Source of the DNA: CACORA01 sp044234625
Lineage (GTDB): Bacteria; Planctomycetota; Planctomycetia; Pirellulales; UBA1268
Reading direction: 5' to 3'
Assembly: GCA_044234625.1 (NCBI GenBank)
Contig: JBIIIP010000023.1
Coordinates: 1-31,369 of the forward strand
DNA length: 31,369 bases
Part shown: one piece after another, positions 24,879 to 31,369 of the stretch
Layout: every line of letters starts with the position of its first letter
Position numbering within the stretch: position 1 is the stretch's first letter
Position numbers and translations under genes: made by a program
Notes under the pieces: generated by a model
Databases searched by the model: none
What the model was told of the DNA's origin: nothing
The model's input: only the letters and a program-made list of their open reading frames with translations

Positions 24879-25633
24879 CCGACGAGCAGCCGAGCCTTCG
24901 GCCACGGTGCGACGTGGCGATCGTGTTTGCAGTTGCCCTGGAGGCGGATGCCTTCGAGCGCCGGGCCGCGTCGGTGCAAACCTTCGAAGCGGATGGAGCG
25001 GTGGTGCATCAGGGCGAGGTGAGCGGCCGTGGGGTGGTCTGGTGCGTCGGCGGCGTGGGGCGTGAGCGGGCGGCTCGAGCCGCCCGCCTGCTGATCCAAG
25101 GCCATCACCCGCGGCTGGTTGTCAGCGCGGGATTCGCCGGTGGCCTCGCGCCGACGCTGCCGCGCGGGAAAGCCGTGCAATCCTCCCGATCGATCGTCGA
25201 GCAGGGGGCCGAGGCTGTTTCCTTGGCGACAGGCAGCACGCACAAAGCGCTCACGATCCTCACAGTCGATCGCATCGTCGACGGCGTCGAGGCCAAGCGC
25301 GATCTCTTCACGGCCACCGGTGCGGAAATCGTCGACATGGAGACCCACGCCGTGGCGGTGGAGGCGAGCCGCGAGGGGCTGCCGTGTGCGTCGGTTCGCG
25401 TGGTGTCGGACGATGCCGGCCAAGACCTGCCGCGCGAGGTGGCCAGGCTCGTCCGGCCCCAGTCGTCGCTGCGGCGGCTGGGCACGGCCCTGGGGGCGAT
25501 CGGCCGCAGGCCGTCCGCGGCGCTCGACATGTGGCGGCTCTACGAAAACGCCGTGGTTGACGGCAAGACGCTCGCCGCGGCGCTTGTCGATCTGGTGGCC
25601 GCGCAGCCCGCTACGAACCCGCCAGCCACCTGA
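24875..25633 (+). CDS. Nucleoside phosphorylase-family protein, HpnG/MTAN-like
   Basis: 252 residues. Motifs of the PNP/UDP phosphorylase family: IVFAVALEADAFE at the start, WCVGGVGRERAARAARLL, LVVSAGFAGGLAP, and the nucleoside-binding VDMETHAVAVEASREGLPCASVRVVSDDA, where ME is the conserved substrate-binding Glu. This fits either a methylthioadenosine/S-adenosylhomocysteine nucleosidase or HpnG, the hopanoid-associated enzyme that removes adenine from adenosylhopane. HpnG is favoured by its place: the gene overlaps by 23 bp the 3' end of convergent hpnE. MTAN or purine salvage is favoured by its 4-bp overlap with guaA. No other hopanoid gene (shc, hpnH) is in the window, so the exact substrate is open. 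Confidence 0.75.
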   Translation: MTDEQPSLRPRCDVAIVFAVALEADAFERRAASVQTFEADGAVVHQGEVSGRGVVWCVGGVGRERAARAARLLIQGHHPRLVVSAGFAGGLAPTLPRGKAVQSSRSIVEQGAEAVSLATGSTHKALTILTVDRIVDGVEAKRDLFTATGAEIVDMETHAVAVEASREGLPCASVRVVSDDAGQDLPREVARLVRPQSSLRRLGTALGAIGRRPSAALDMWRLYENAVVDGKTLAAALVDLVAAQPATNPPAT

Positions 25634-27011
25634 CGATCCAGCCCTTGGGCAGGTCGGCGGTGAGTCCTGCCACCGGCCGGGCCATGGCCCGGCCGGCGGC
25701 ATGGGCGGCCAACCGGCCGCTGCGCACAGCGCCCTCCATGGTGGAGGGCCAGCCGGTGGCGGTCCAATCTCCGGCCAGAAACAGGTTGCCGCCGGCCACC
25801 GTCGCCGCCGGCCGCACGGCTTCCACTCCCGGGCGAACCGACAGCACGGCCGTGGGATCGGTGACGATCCGCGATTCCAGCAGCGTGGCCTGGCGAGCCG
25901 CCGGGAATGCCACCTCCAGATCGTGGATCACAGCATTCAGAAGTTTCTTCCGGTCGCCGCCGTAGAGGCCGCGAGACGCGCTGATCACCACCTGGCAATA
26001 GCCGTCGTTTCCGCGAGCGGAGCCCTCGTCCCGAAACACCCACTGCGACGTACATCCCAGAAAGACTGCATGCGGCAGGTCGATGACCGGCTTGTCGAAC
26101 CACAAATGCACGGCCGTGATCGGGGAGCCGACGAGCTGCTCGTCGACGTCGGTGACGACGTCCGGCAGGAGCCGCGCGGCCTGTCGCCAAGGCACCGCGA
26201 CGATGGCTGCATCACAGGCGATCGCATCGGCACCGCAGCGCACGCGGCAAACCACTCCTCCACCATCGCGGTCGATCGCGGTCGCAGCCACGCCCGTTCG
26301 CAGTTCGACTCCGCGCGCGGTGAGCCATTCCGCGAGCCGCTCGCCGAAAAGCACGCCCAGCGGCTCGCGCGGCACGAACACGTCCGCCGCTTCGCGATGC
26401 GCCAAAAACCCGTCCACGGCCACTTTTCGTGCCGCCTCCACGCTCACCAGATCGATTGCCTCGCCCAGCGCGCTTTCGAGCACAGGCCGCCAGAAAAACT
26501 CGACCACGCGTGCCGGTTGCCCGATCGCCGCGAGCCAGGCTGCCGCGGTGGCGGGCTCCCGCAGCTCGCCCGTCCGCCATCTGGCCAGGCGGAGCATTCC
26601 CCTGGCCAGCGACACTTTTTCGGCAAGCGAGAAATGCCGCATTCCCGCGAGCAGCGGTGCCAGGTGCAGGGGAGCGGGCAGCCAGCGTGCCGGCGTGCAT
26701 GCCGCCCGTCCGCCATCGGGCGTGATGAACCACAAGGTGCGGTCGCGGCGCAGGGCATCGGCCAGCCCGACGCGGCCGCAAAGATCGAGAAAATTCGTGC
26801 AGCAGCCCATCGCCACGTGCTGGCAAGCGTCCACGAGCCCGCCCTGCAGCGGGTCCTCGAAAGAAGCGGCCCGGCCACCGACGCGGCGTCGAGCCTCCAA
26901 CACCGTCACGCGCACGTCCGCATCCACCATCGCGGCCGCCGCCGCCAATCCGGCGAGGCCGCCACCGACGACGACGACGTGCGGCCGCGAGGCGTCCGCC
27001 TTCGCGCTCAT
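25611..27011 (-). CDS. hpnE: Hydroxysqualene dehydroxylase
   Basis: 466 residues from the ATG at 27011, which overlaps the hpnD stop by 4 bp. The N-terminus HVVVVGGGLAGLAAAAAM (about 11-28) is an FAD-binding dinucleotide loop, followed by LEARRRVGGRAASFEDP, the amine-oxidase/phytoene-desaturase family signature. HVAMGCCTNFLDLCGRVG and the C-terminal GGNLFLAGDWTATGWPSTMEGAVRSGRLAA are typical of HpnE. The enzyme reductively removes the hydroxyl of hydroxysqualene to give squalene, using FAD. It is the third gene of hpnC-hpnD-hpnE. The long upstream extension of the frame is a shadow of hpnD. The 3' end overlaps the convergent nucleosidase gene by 23 bp. Confidence 0.92.
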   Translation of the reverse strand: MSAKADASRPHVVVVGGGLAGLAAAAAMVDADVRVTVLEARRRVGGRAASFEDPLQGGLVDACQHVAMGCCTNFLDLCGRVGLADALRRDRTLWFITPDGGRAACTPARWLPAPLHLAPLLAGMRHFSLAEKVSLARGMLRLARWRTGELREPATAAAWLAAIGQPARVVEFFWRPVLESALGEAIDLVSVEAARKVAVDGFLAHREAADVFVPREPLGVLFGERLAEWLTARGVELRTGVAATAIDRDGGGVVCRVRCGADAIACDAAIVAVPWRQAARLLPDVVTDVDEQLVGSPITAVHLWFDKPVIDLPHAVFLGCTSQWVFRDEGSARGNDGYCQVVISASRGLYGGDRKKLLNAVIHDLEVAFPAARQATLLESRIVTDPTAVLSVRPGVEAVRPAATVAGGNLFLAGDWTATGWPSTMEGAVRSGRLAAHAAGRAMARPVAGLTADLPKGWIVRWLAGS

Positions 27012-27880
27012 GAAAGCCACCGCCATTTCGCCGTGCCCAGCGCGAGGGTGGCCAAGCCCTTGGCGAGAAGCACAGGGGTGGGAGGCCGGACCCTCCGTGT
27101 GAAGATCGCGGCGCCGGCATGCCGCACGCCGTCGAGGAGGCCACCGTACACGCCGAACATGGCCCGATACACGGTCTTCCCGTCGGTCGAGAGATGAGCG
27201 TCCAATCGCCGGGCCTCGTCGTAGAAGTTCTCCGCGCGGTGCACCAGCGCGGCCGCCAGCCGACCGAACTCCGGGCCGATCCTCCCCGCCTGGAGGTCGG
27301 CCGCCGAACAACCGTTCGCCGCCAGGTCGGCGGCAGGCAGATACAGCCGGCCACGAGCCAAGTCTTCGGGGATGTCGCGGAGGATATTCGTCAGTTGAAA
27401 TGCCAGCCCACAGGCATCGGCGGCGGCGAGCGCGGCCGGCGCGCGGAAACCCCACACGTGGATGGCGGCCAGGCCAACGGCGCTGGCCACCCGCTGGCAA
27501 TAGCCGCGAAGCTCTTCGAAGGTCTGGTAGGCGTGTCGGTCGAGGTCCATTCGCACGCCATCGAGGATGTCGTGGAGGTAACCGGCGGGCACGGCGAAGC
27601 GACGCACCGTATCGACGACTGCCCGCACGACCGGATCCGAGGAACAACCGCCGCCGAGCGCGGCGGAAAGATCATCCTGCAGGGCATCGACCGAGTGTCT
27701 GGCCGTGGCGATGTCGGGCTCGTCATCGACCAGATCGTCCGCCTTGCGGCAGAAGGCGTACAGCGCCGTGGTGCCCAGGCGTTTACCCGCTGGGAGGAGG
27801 CGGATGGGAAAGGCGAAGTTCGACCGCGATCGGCCCAGCAGCGTCGTGCAATACTGGTAGTCGGCAGCCAGGTCGGTCAT
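27008..27880 (-). CDS. hpnD: Presqualene diphosphate synthase
   Basis: 290 residues from the ATG at 27880; this start gives the 4-bp overlap with the hpnC stop, and another in-frame ATG 4 codons upstream is possible. It is a trans-isoprenyl diphosphate synthase of the squalene/phytoene synthase class: SRSNFAFPIRLLP, YAFCRKADDLVDDE with the first Asp-rich motif (Asp48-Asp49..Asp52-Asp53), YCQRVASAVGL, and QLTNILRDIPEDLARGRLYLP with the second Asp-rich motif. It condenses two farnesyl diphosphates to presqualene diphosphate. Among bacteria lacking a one-enzyme squalene synthase, HpnD works with HpnC and HpnE, here next to it on each side. HpnD carries the stronger second motif of the two synthase-like proteins. 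Confidence 0.92.
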   Translation of the reverse strand: MTDLAADYQYCTTLLGRSRSNFAFPIRLLPAGKRLGTTALYAFCRKADDLVDDEPDIATARHSVDALQDDLSAALGGGCSSDPVVRAVVDTVRRFAVPAGYLHDILDGVRMDLDRHAYQTFEELRGYCQRVASAVGLAAIHVWGFRAPAALAAADACGLAFQLTNILRDIPEDLARGRLYLPAADLAANGCSAADLQAGRIGPEFGRLAAALVHRAENFYDEARRLDAHLSTDGKTVYRAMFGVYGGLLDGVRHAGAAIFTRRVRPPTPVLLAKGLATLALGTAKWRWLS

Positions 27881-28845
27881 GCCGACCTCCATGGCCGCGT
27901 CGTCAGCGCGCCCCACCATGCCTGCGCCACCAGCCTGAGCTTGGTGGCGCGGCCCACCGTCGGCCGCACGGCGAGCGTGTCGAAGCCGACCCGCTCGATG
28001 CCGTCCGCGATGGCCAGGCCGCCGCGGATGAAGAGCCCGATGGCGGGGCGGAGGGCGGGCGGCGCCAGCCGCTCGAGCGGCTGGCCGCGGTGCAGGCATT
28101 CCCGTGCCCAGTCCACCTCCTCACGGATCAGGCCGATGAGCGCCGGAGACGCGTGCCCGGCGTCGAGCGTCGTCTCGTCGACTCCCCGACGCCGCATGTC
28201 TTCGGCAGGCAGATAAATCCGTCCGGCAAGGCGGTCGCGGTTCAGGTCCTGCCAAAAATTCAAGAGCTGCAGCCCCGTGCAGATCGAGTCCGACAGCCTG
28301 ACGAGTTGGGGGTCACGGCATTCCTCGAGCGCCAACACGATGCGGCCGACGGGATCGGCCGAGCGCCGGCAGTAATCGAGCAGGGCGGGGCGGGTCTCGT
28401 AGCGGGTGGTGGTTTGATCCTGCTCGAAGGCGTCGAGGAGCGCGGAGAAAGGCTCCATCGTGAGGGCCGCCCTCTGCACGGTGTCGGCCAAGGCGACGAA
28501 AACCGGGTGATCGGGCTCGCCGGCAAAACACTTTTCCAGGCGTTGCCGCCAGGCGGCGAGCGCGGCAAGCGCCGCGGCGGCCGAAGGCGACTCATCGGCA
28601 AGATCGTCGCTCCACCGGGCGAAAGCATAGACATTGGCCAGATGCTGGCGGAGCCGCCGAGGCACGAGCCGCGTGGCAACGGTGAAATTCTCGTAATGCC
28701 GGCTGGCCACCGCCCGGCAAAACGCCTCCGCTTCGGCCAAGCTGCACGTTCGAGGCACCGGCGTGATCGACCATGCAGGCTGATCGCGTTGGGCCGGCTG
28801 TGGCGCGGCCGAGGATCGTGGAGTCGTATACAGGTGGAGTGACAT
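27877..28845 (-). CDS. hpnC: Hydroxysqualene synthase
   Basis: 322 residues, first gene of the hpnCDE unit. Squalene/phytoene synthase fold: AVASRHYENFTVATRLVPRRLRQHLANVYAFARWSDDLADE (first Asp-rich motif SDDLADE; VASRHYENF is characteristic of HpnC), LDYCRRSADPVGRIVL, LQLLNFWQDLNRDRLAGRIYLP (second motif, with NFWQD rather than NILRD), and EEVDWARECL. It converts presqualene diphosphate to hydroxysqualene. About the first 35 residues (Gln/Pro/Arg/Thr-rich) look disordered. The stop overlaps hpnD by 4 bp. The 139-bp upstream region is shared with divergent ispH. Confidence 0.92.
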   Translation of the reverse strand: MSLHLYTTPRSSAAPQPAQRDQPAWSITPVPRTCSLAEAEAFCRAVASRHYENFTVATRLVPRRLRQHLANVYAFARWSDDLADESPSAAAALAALAAWRQRLEKCFAGEPDHPVFVALADTVQRAALTMEPFSALLDAFEQDQTTTRYETRPALLDYCRRSADPVGRIVLALEECRDPQLVRLSDSICTGLQLLNFWQDLNRDRLAGRIYLPAEDMRRRGVDETTLDAGHASPALIGLIREEVDWARECLHRGQPLERLAPPALRPAIGLFIRGGLAIADGIERVGFDTLAVRPTVGRATKLRLVAQAWWGALTTRPWRSA

Positions 28846-28984
28846 CGGCGGCTCGTCTGGTCGACGAAAGAGGGCTCCACTACGATAAGTGCTTGACCGT
28901 ATTGCGGGTCAGGTCCGGCTCCGCATACCGTTGTACTGCATCCGGCCGAACTGACCGAGCCACCCGGACAATGAGCCGAAGTTC
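28846..28984. promoter_or_regulatory. Shared hpnC/ispH control region with a TGACC dyad
   Basis: The gap between two divergent isoprenoid genes. TTGACC at 28893-28898 and GGTCA at 28907-28911 form a dyad, TGACC-N8-GGTCA (28894-28911), and a further CTGACC lies at 28951-28956. TACGAT at 28881-28886 is a weak -10 candidate on the plus strand; its complement gives a TATCG-like word on the other. I see no complete -35/-10 pair for either gene. Operator function is inferred from symmetry and position only. Confidence 0.35.
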
Positions 28985-29938
28985 ATGAAAATACTGCTTG
29001 CCAGCCCGCGCGGTTTTTGTGCCGGCGTCAACATGGCGATCGAGACGCTCGAGACCGCGATTCGCCTCTACGGCACGCCGGTCTACGTGTTTCACGAGAT
29101 CGTGCACAACAAGCACGTCGTCGACCGCTTCACCCGCGAGGGAGCGGTCTTCGTCAACACTGTGGACGAGGTACCCGAAAGCTCTGTTCTGTTGTTTTCC
29201 GCCCACGGCGTGGCCCCGGAAGTCCGTCGCGTGGCAGCGGCACGCCGCCTGCGGGCGATCGACGCCACGTGCCCGCTGGTGACGAAAGTTCACCTCGAGG
29301 CGATCAAATACGCGAAGGCCGGCTATCACATCATGCTGATCGGGCATGAGGGCCACGACGAGGTGATCGGCACGATGGGCCAGGCGCCGGATGCATTCAG
29401 CCTGGTGGAGACGGTGGAAGACGTCGATTCGTTGCCGTTCGGCCCGGGCGACAAGCTGGCCTATCTCACGCAGACCACGCTGTCTGTCGACGATGCCTCG
29501 CGGATCATCGCCCGCTTGAAGGATCGCTTTCCGCAGATCGTCGGCCCGCCGAAGGACGACATTTGCTATGCCACGCAAAATCGCCAGGAGGCTGTGCGGA
29601 TGCTGTCCGACGATGCCGACATCGTGCTCGTTCTCGGCAGCCAGAACAGTTCCAACAGCCAACGGCTGGCGGAGCTTGCCCGGGATAGCGACATCCCTGC
29701 CTACTTGATCGACGGGGCGGACGAGATCGACCCGGCCTGGTTCGCAGGAAGGGAGACGGTTTTGATCACGGCCGGAGCCAGCGCGCCGGAGAGCGTGGTG
29801 CAAGACTGCGTCGAGTGGCTACGGTCGCGTTATGGGGCCTCGGTCGAGGAGCGCACGATCCGTGATGAGGAGGTTTACTTCCCTCTTCCCAAAGAGCTTC
29901 GTGCGGCGGCGGCAGCGGTGCAGTTCCCCATGGCCTGA
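28985..29938 (+). CDS. ispH: 4-hydroxy-3-methylbut-2-enyl diphosphate reductase
   Basis: 317 residues, complete. The three [4Fe-4S] ligands are Cys12 (SPRGFCAGVNMAIE), Cys96 (AIDATCPLVTKVHLE) and Cys194 (DDICYATQNRQ). Substrate-pocket residues lie in HEIVHNKHVV, FSAHGVAPEV, GHEGHDEVIGTMGQ, LTQTTLS, LGSQNSSNSQRL and TAGASAPESVV. The enzyme makes IPP and DMAPP from HMBPP, the last step of the MEP pathway. It is divergent from hpnCDE, the squalene branch that uses the product. No Shine-Dalgarno is obvious before ATG 28985, and the leader may be short. A strong hairpin lies 60 nt after the stop. Confidence 0.97.
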   Translation: MKILLASPRGFCAGVNMAIETLETAIRLYGTPVYVFHEIVHNKHVVDRFTREGAVFVNTVDEVPESSVLLFSAHGVAPEVRRVAAARRLRAIDATCPLVTKVHLEAIKYAKAGYHIMLIGHEGHDEVIGTMGQAPDAFSLVETVEDVDSLPFGPGDKLAYLTQTTLSVDDASRIIARLKDRFPQIVGPPKDDICYATQNRQEAVRMLSDDADIVLVLGSQNSSNSQRLAELARDSDIPAYLIDGADEIDPAWFAGRETVLITAGASAPESVVQDCVEWLRSRYGASVEERTIRDEEVYFPLPKELRAAAAAVQFPMA

Positions 29939-29997
29939 CGCGTTCGCCCGGCCGCACCACGAACTTTGTCTTGTCATTTGTTTTCAAGAACACTTTC

Positions 29998-30028
29998 CTC
30001 AGGCTGCCACGCTCGGCGGCAGCCTGAG
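29998..30028 (+). terminator. Strong hairpin after ispH
   Basis: CTCAGGCTGCC (29998-30008) and GGCAGCCTGAG (30018-30028) are perfect inverted repeats of 11 bp with a 9-nt loop, 60 nt after the ispH stop. There is no T-tract after the stem (ACAACGAAG follows), so it is not a textbook intrinsic terminator; it may end the ispH message or protect its 3' end. Confidence 0.5.
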
Positions 30029-30184
30029 ACAACGAAGTGAGCGTGTTTTCCACCCTGATAATCACGGGGCGCGGAACGTTTCTTAAAGCCACACACAACT
30101 TGTTCTTGAGGTAGACGAAGTTTTCCCTCGCCGTCTTGAGGTGGCTTTCCGATCGACGGTTAGTGCAACATTCTTTCTGTAAAT

Positions 30185-30243
30185 CGCCGTTGGGTGGCTG
30201 ACCGAGTCGAGCGTAGCGAGACGAGGGCGGCCACCCAACGGCG
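30185..30243 (+). other. 14-bp inverted repeat in the IS leader
   Basis: CGCCGTTGGGTGGC (30185-30198) and GCCACCCAACGGCG (30230-30243) match perfectly around a 31-nt loop that contains GAGCGTAGCGAGACGAG. It lies 69 bp before the transposase ATG. It could stop transcription entering from outside the element, or be a subterminal transposase site. Confidence 0.55.
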
Positions 30244-30257
30244 GCCCGAGTTGAAGA

Positions 30258-30321
30258 GGTGGGTCATCGAGGCTTTCCTGGAAGTACTTCAACTCATCCA
30301 AGGAACCTGCGATGACCCACC
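30258..30321 (+). promoter_or_regulatory. Stem that hides the transposase start codon
   Basis: GGTGGGTCATCG (30258-30269) pairs perfectly with CGATGACCCACC (30310-30321); the latter contains the transposase ATG (30312-30314). The 40-nt loop can extend the stem with further partial pairing (TTCCT against AGGAA). In a transcript that starts upstream of the left arm the start codon would be double-stranded; one starting inside the loop would leave it free. The arrangement resembles the known protection of IS10 and IS50 transposase genes from outside transcription. Confidence 0.5.
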
Positions 30322-31369
30322 AAGATGAATGTCCGGCGATCGACGACCTCACGGCCCTGCTCATTGAGCACGGTCCAGCCGCCATGGCATCCGCCCTCGC
30401 CACGCTCATGAATCACGCCATGCAGATCGAGCGAGAGCAGGTGTTCAAGGCCGAGTCTCATCAGCGAACCGGCGACCGTCAAGGCTACGCCAACGGATTC
30501 AAGCCGAAGACTCTCAAGACCCGCGTCGGCCAGGTCTCCCTGCGGATCCCCCAGACGCGTGGCTACCGCGACGAGAACGGGGCCGTTCTATCCCCAGTCG
30601 CTCGCACGGGGCGTCCGCAGCGAACGGGCGATGACGCTCGCCGTCGCCGAGATGTACGTCCAGGGCGTCAGCACCCGGAAGGTGACGGCCATCGTCCAGG
30701 AACTCTGCGGCCTGGACATCACCTCCACGCGGGTGAGCCGGGCAGCGGCCGAACTCGACGAGCAGCTCGGGGCCTGGCGGAATCGGCCGATCGGCGAGAT
30801 CACCTACCTCATCCTCGATGCCCGCTACGAAAAAGTCCGCCACGACGGGGCGATTGTGCCCTGCGCACTCCTCACGGCCATCGGCATCGGCCCCGACGGT
30901 AAGCGGAGCATCCTCGGTTGCAGTGTGCAACTCAGCGAGGCTGAGACGCACTGGCGATCCTTCCTTCAAAGCCTTGTCGATCGTGGCATGCGGGGCATCA
31001 AGCTGGTCGTCAGTGACGACCACGCCAAACTCAAGGCCGCCCGGCAGGCTGTCCTCACCGGGGTGCCCTGGCAACGCTGCCAGTTCCATCTCATGCAGAA
31101 CGCCATGGCACATGTGCCCAAGGTCGCCATGAAGGCGGAGGTCGCCGCCGACCTCCGCCGCGTCTTCGACGCGGACGAGCCTGCCGAGGCAGAGCGGCGC
31201 CTTCGCGACATCACCGCCCGCTACCAGAAGCCCATGCCCGAACTCGCCGCCTGACTCGAAGAGAACGTTCCCGAGGCCCTCACCGTCCTGCGGATCCCCG
31301 CCGCCCACCGGCGGCGACTCCGAACGACCAACGGTCTCGAGCGGCTCAACAAGGAGATCAAACGCCGGA
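30312..31369 (+). pseudogene. IS256-family transposase, frameshifted and with a premature stop
   Basis: The first frame (30312 on) reads MTHQDECPAIDDLTALLIEHG, then EREQVFKAESHQRTGDRQGYANGFKPKT and VSLRIPQTRGYRDENG. At GGGG (30579-30582) the family sequence continues in the next frame (PFYPQSLARGVRSERAMTLAVAEMYVQGVSTRKV), which means one extra G. That frame has the mutator/IS256 core: YLILDARYEKVR with the first catalytic Asp, LVVSDDHAKLKAA with the second, and WQRCQFHLMQNAMAHVPK. A TGA at 31252-31254 then interrupts ELAA-LEENVPEALTVLRIP, where related proteins have Trp (TGG). The frame goes on to RTTNGLERLNKEIKRR, which carries the third catalytic residue (Glu), and runs off the window. The catalytic Glu is beyond the stop, so the product should be inactive. 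Confidence 0.88.

Larger units (their letters stand above)
29939..30311. other. 373-bp AT-richer intergenic stretch rich in hairpins
   Basis: There is no gene here. Compared with the flanks, 29960-30000 and 30075-30185 are clearly richer in A and T. Beyond the three hairpins listed separately, AAAGCCAC (30085-30092) and GTGGCTTT (30141-30148) are inverted, and CTTGAGGT occurs twice in direct orientation (30105-30112, 30135-30142). GATAAT at 30057-30062 is a weak -10 candidate. TGTAAAT at 30178-30184 resembles words found near IS256-family ends. This is probably the join between the chromosome and imported DNA. Confidence 0.5.
30178..31369 (+). mobile_element. IS256-family insertion sequence, degenerate, right end outside window
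   Basis: The element is called from its transposase (30312 onward). The left boundary is a guess: 30178 is the TGTAAAT word, where AT-rich DNA changes to the GC-rich leader. A 14-bp inverted repeat (30185-30243) and a 12-bp stem over the start codon (30258-30321) lie in the leader. The right inverted repeat and target duplication are beyond the window, so the ends cannot be confirmed. Confidence 0.55.

Noticed and set aside
22422..24905. An 827-residue version of SurE
   Set aside because: The extension is antisense to guaA and lacks recognisable sequence. The real protein begins at the MLTLLTNDDG start (23195).
30579..30582. Programmed frameshift in the transposase
   Set aside because: IS256-family transposases are normally read in one frame, and a later in-frame TGA shows this copy is decaying. 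A genuine lesion is simpler.
30559..31254. A separate 231-residue transposase gene starting at 30559
   Set aside because: It is the second half of the frameshifted IS256 transposase; the start lies inside the first half, and both halves are needed to match the family.

Overview
The window (31.4 kb, very GC-rich, third codon positions almost all G or C) looks like a planctomycete chromosome, probably from the Pirellulales/Planctomycetia. The grounds are several protein types I know mainly from that phylum (a DUF1570 metalloprotease-like protein, a Ser/Thr kinase with the usual planctomycete N-terminal extension and C-terminal anchor, several conserved orphan families), hpnCDE squalene genes and patchy Shine-Dalgarno use. 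This taxonomic call is inference; no rRNA gene is present.

Layout. 1-2.8 kb: the end of xylA, a GT90-family glycosyltransferase and a secreted DUF1570 protein. 2.8-6.0 kb (minus): the cobalamin adenosyltransferase gene followed by glnD, joined by an ATGA overlap. 6.0-8.0 kb (plus): a secreted TolB-like propeller and proC. 8.1-8.7 kb (minus): two small genes, one encoding a 53-residue protein with a Lys/Ala-rich tail. 8.8-10.8 kb: trxA (plus) and a primary-type sigma factor (minus). 11.1-14.7 kb (plus): a coiled-coil membrane protein, then btaA-btaB for the betaine lipid DGTS. 14.7-17.0 kb (minus): guaB and a secreted orphan overlapping its end. 17.1-18.8 kb (plus): two orphan genes. 18.8-20.8 kb (minus): a glutaredoxin-like gene and ilvD. 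20.9-22.4 kb: a Ser/Thr kinase. 22.4-25.6 kb: surE (minus), then guaA and an HpnG/MTAN-like nucleosidase (plus, ATGA overlap). 25.6-28.8 kb (minus): hpnC-hpnD-hpnE, each pair overlapping by 4 bp. 29.0-29.9 kb (plus): ispH. 29.9-31.4 kb: an AT-richer, hairpin-rich stretch leading into a broken IS256-family transposase that runs off the window.

How the genes fit together. Most are housekeeping: nitrogen sensing (GlnD), purine synthesis (GuaB, GuaA), proline and branched-chain amino acids (ProC, IlvD), redox (thioredoxin, glutaredoxin-like) and transcription. Two lipid modules stand out. One is btaAB, which makes a phosphorus-free membrane lipid. The other is the divergent ispH/hpnCDE pair, where the last step of isoprenoid precursor supply faces the three enzymes that turn farnesyl-PP into squalene.

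Most worth a second look: a paired 21-bp repeat that begins exactly at the stop codon of two unrelated minus-strand genes, one copy forming one end of an intergenic element with inverted ends; a 12-bp stem that buries the start codon of the transposase; and the two separate lesions in that transposase. I found no clearly new multi-gene system.
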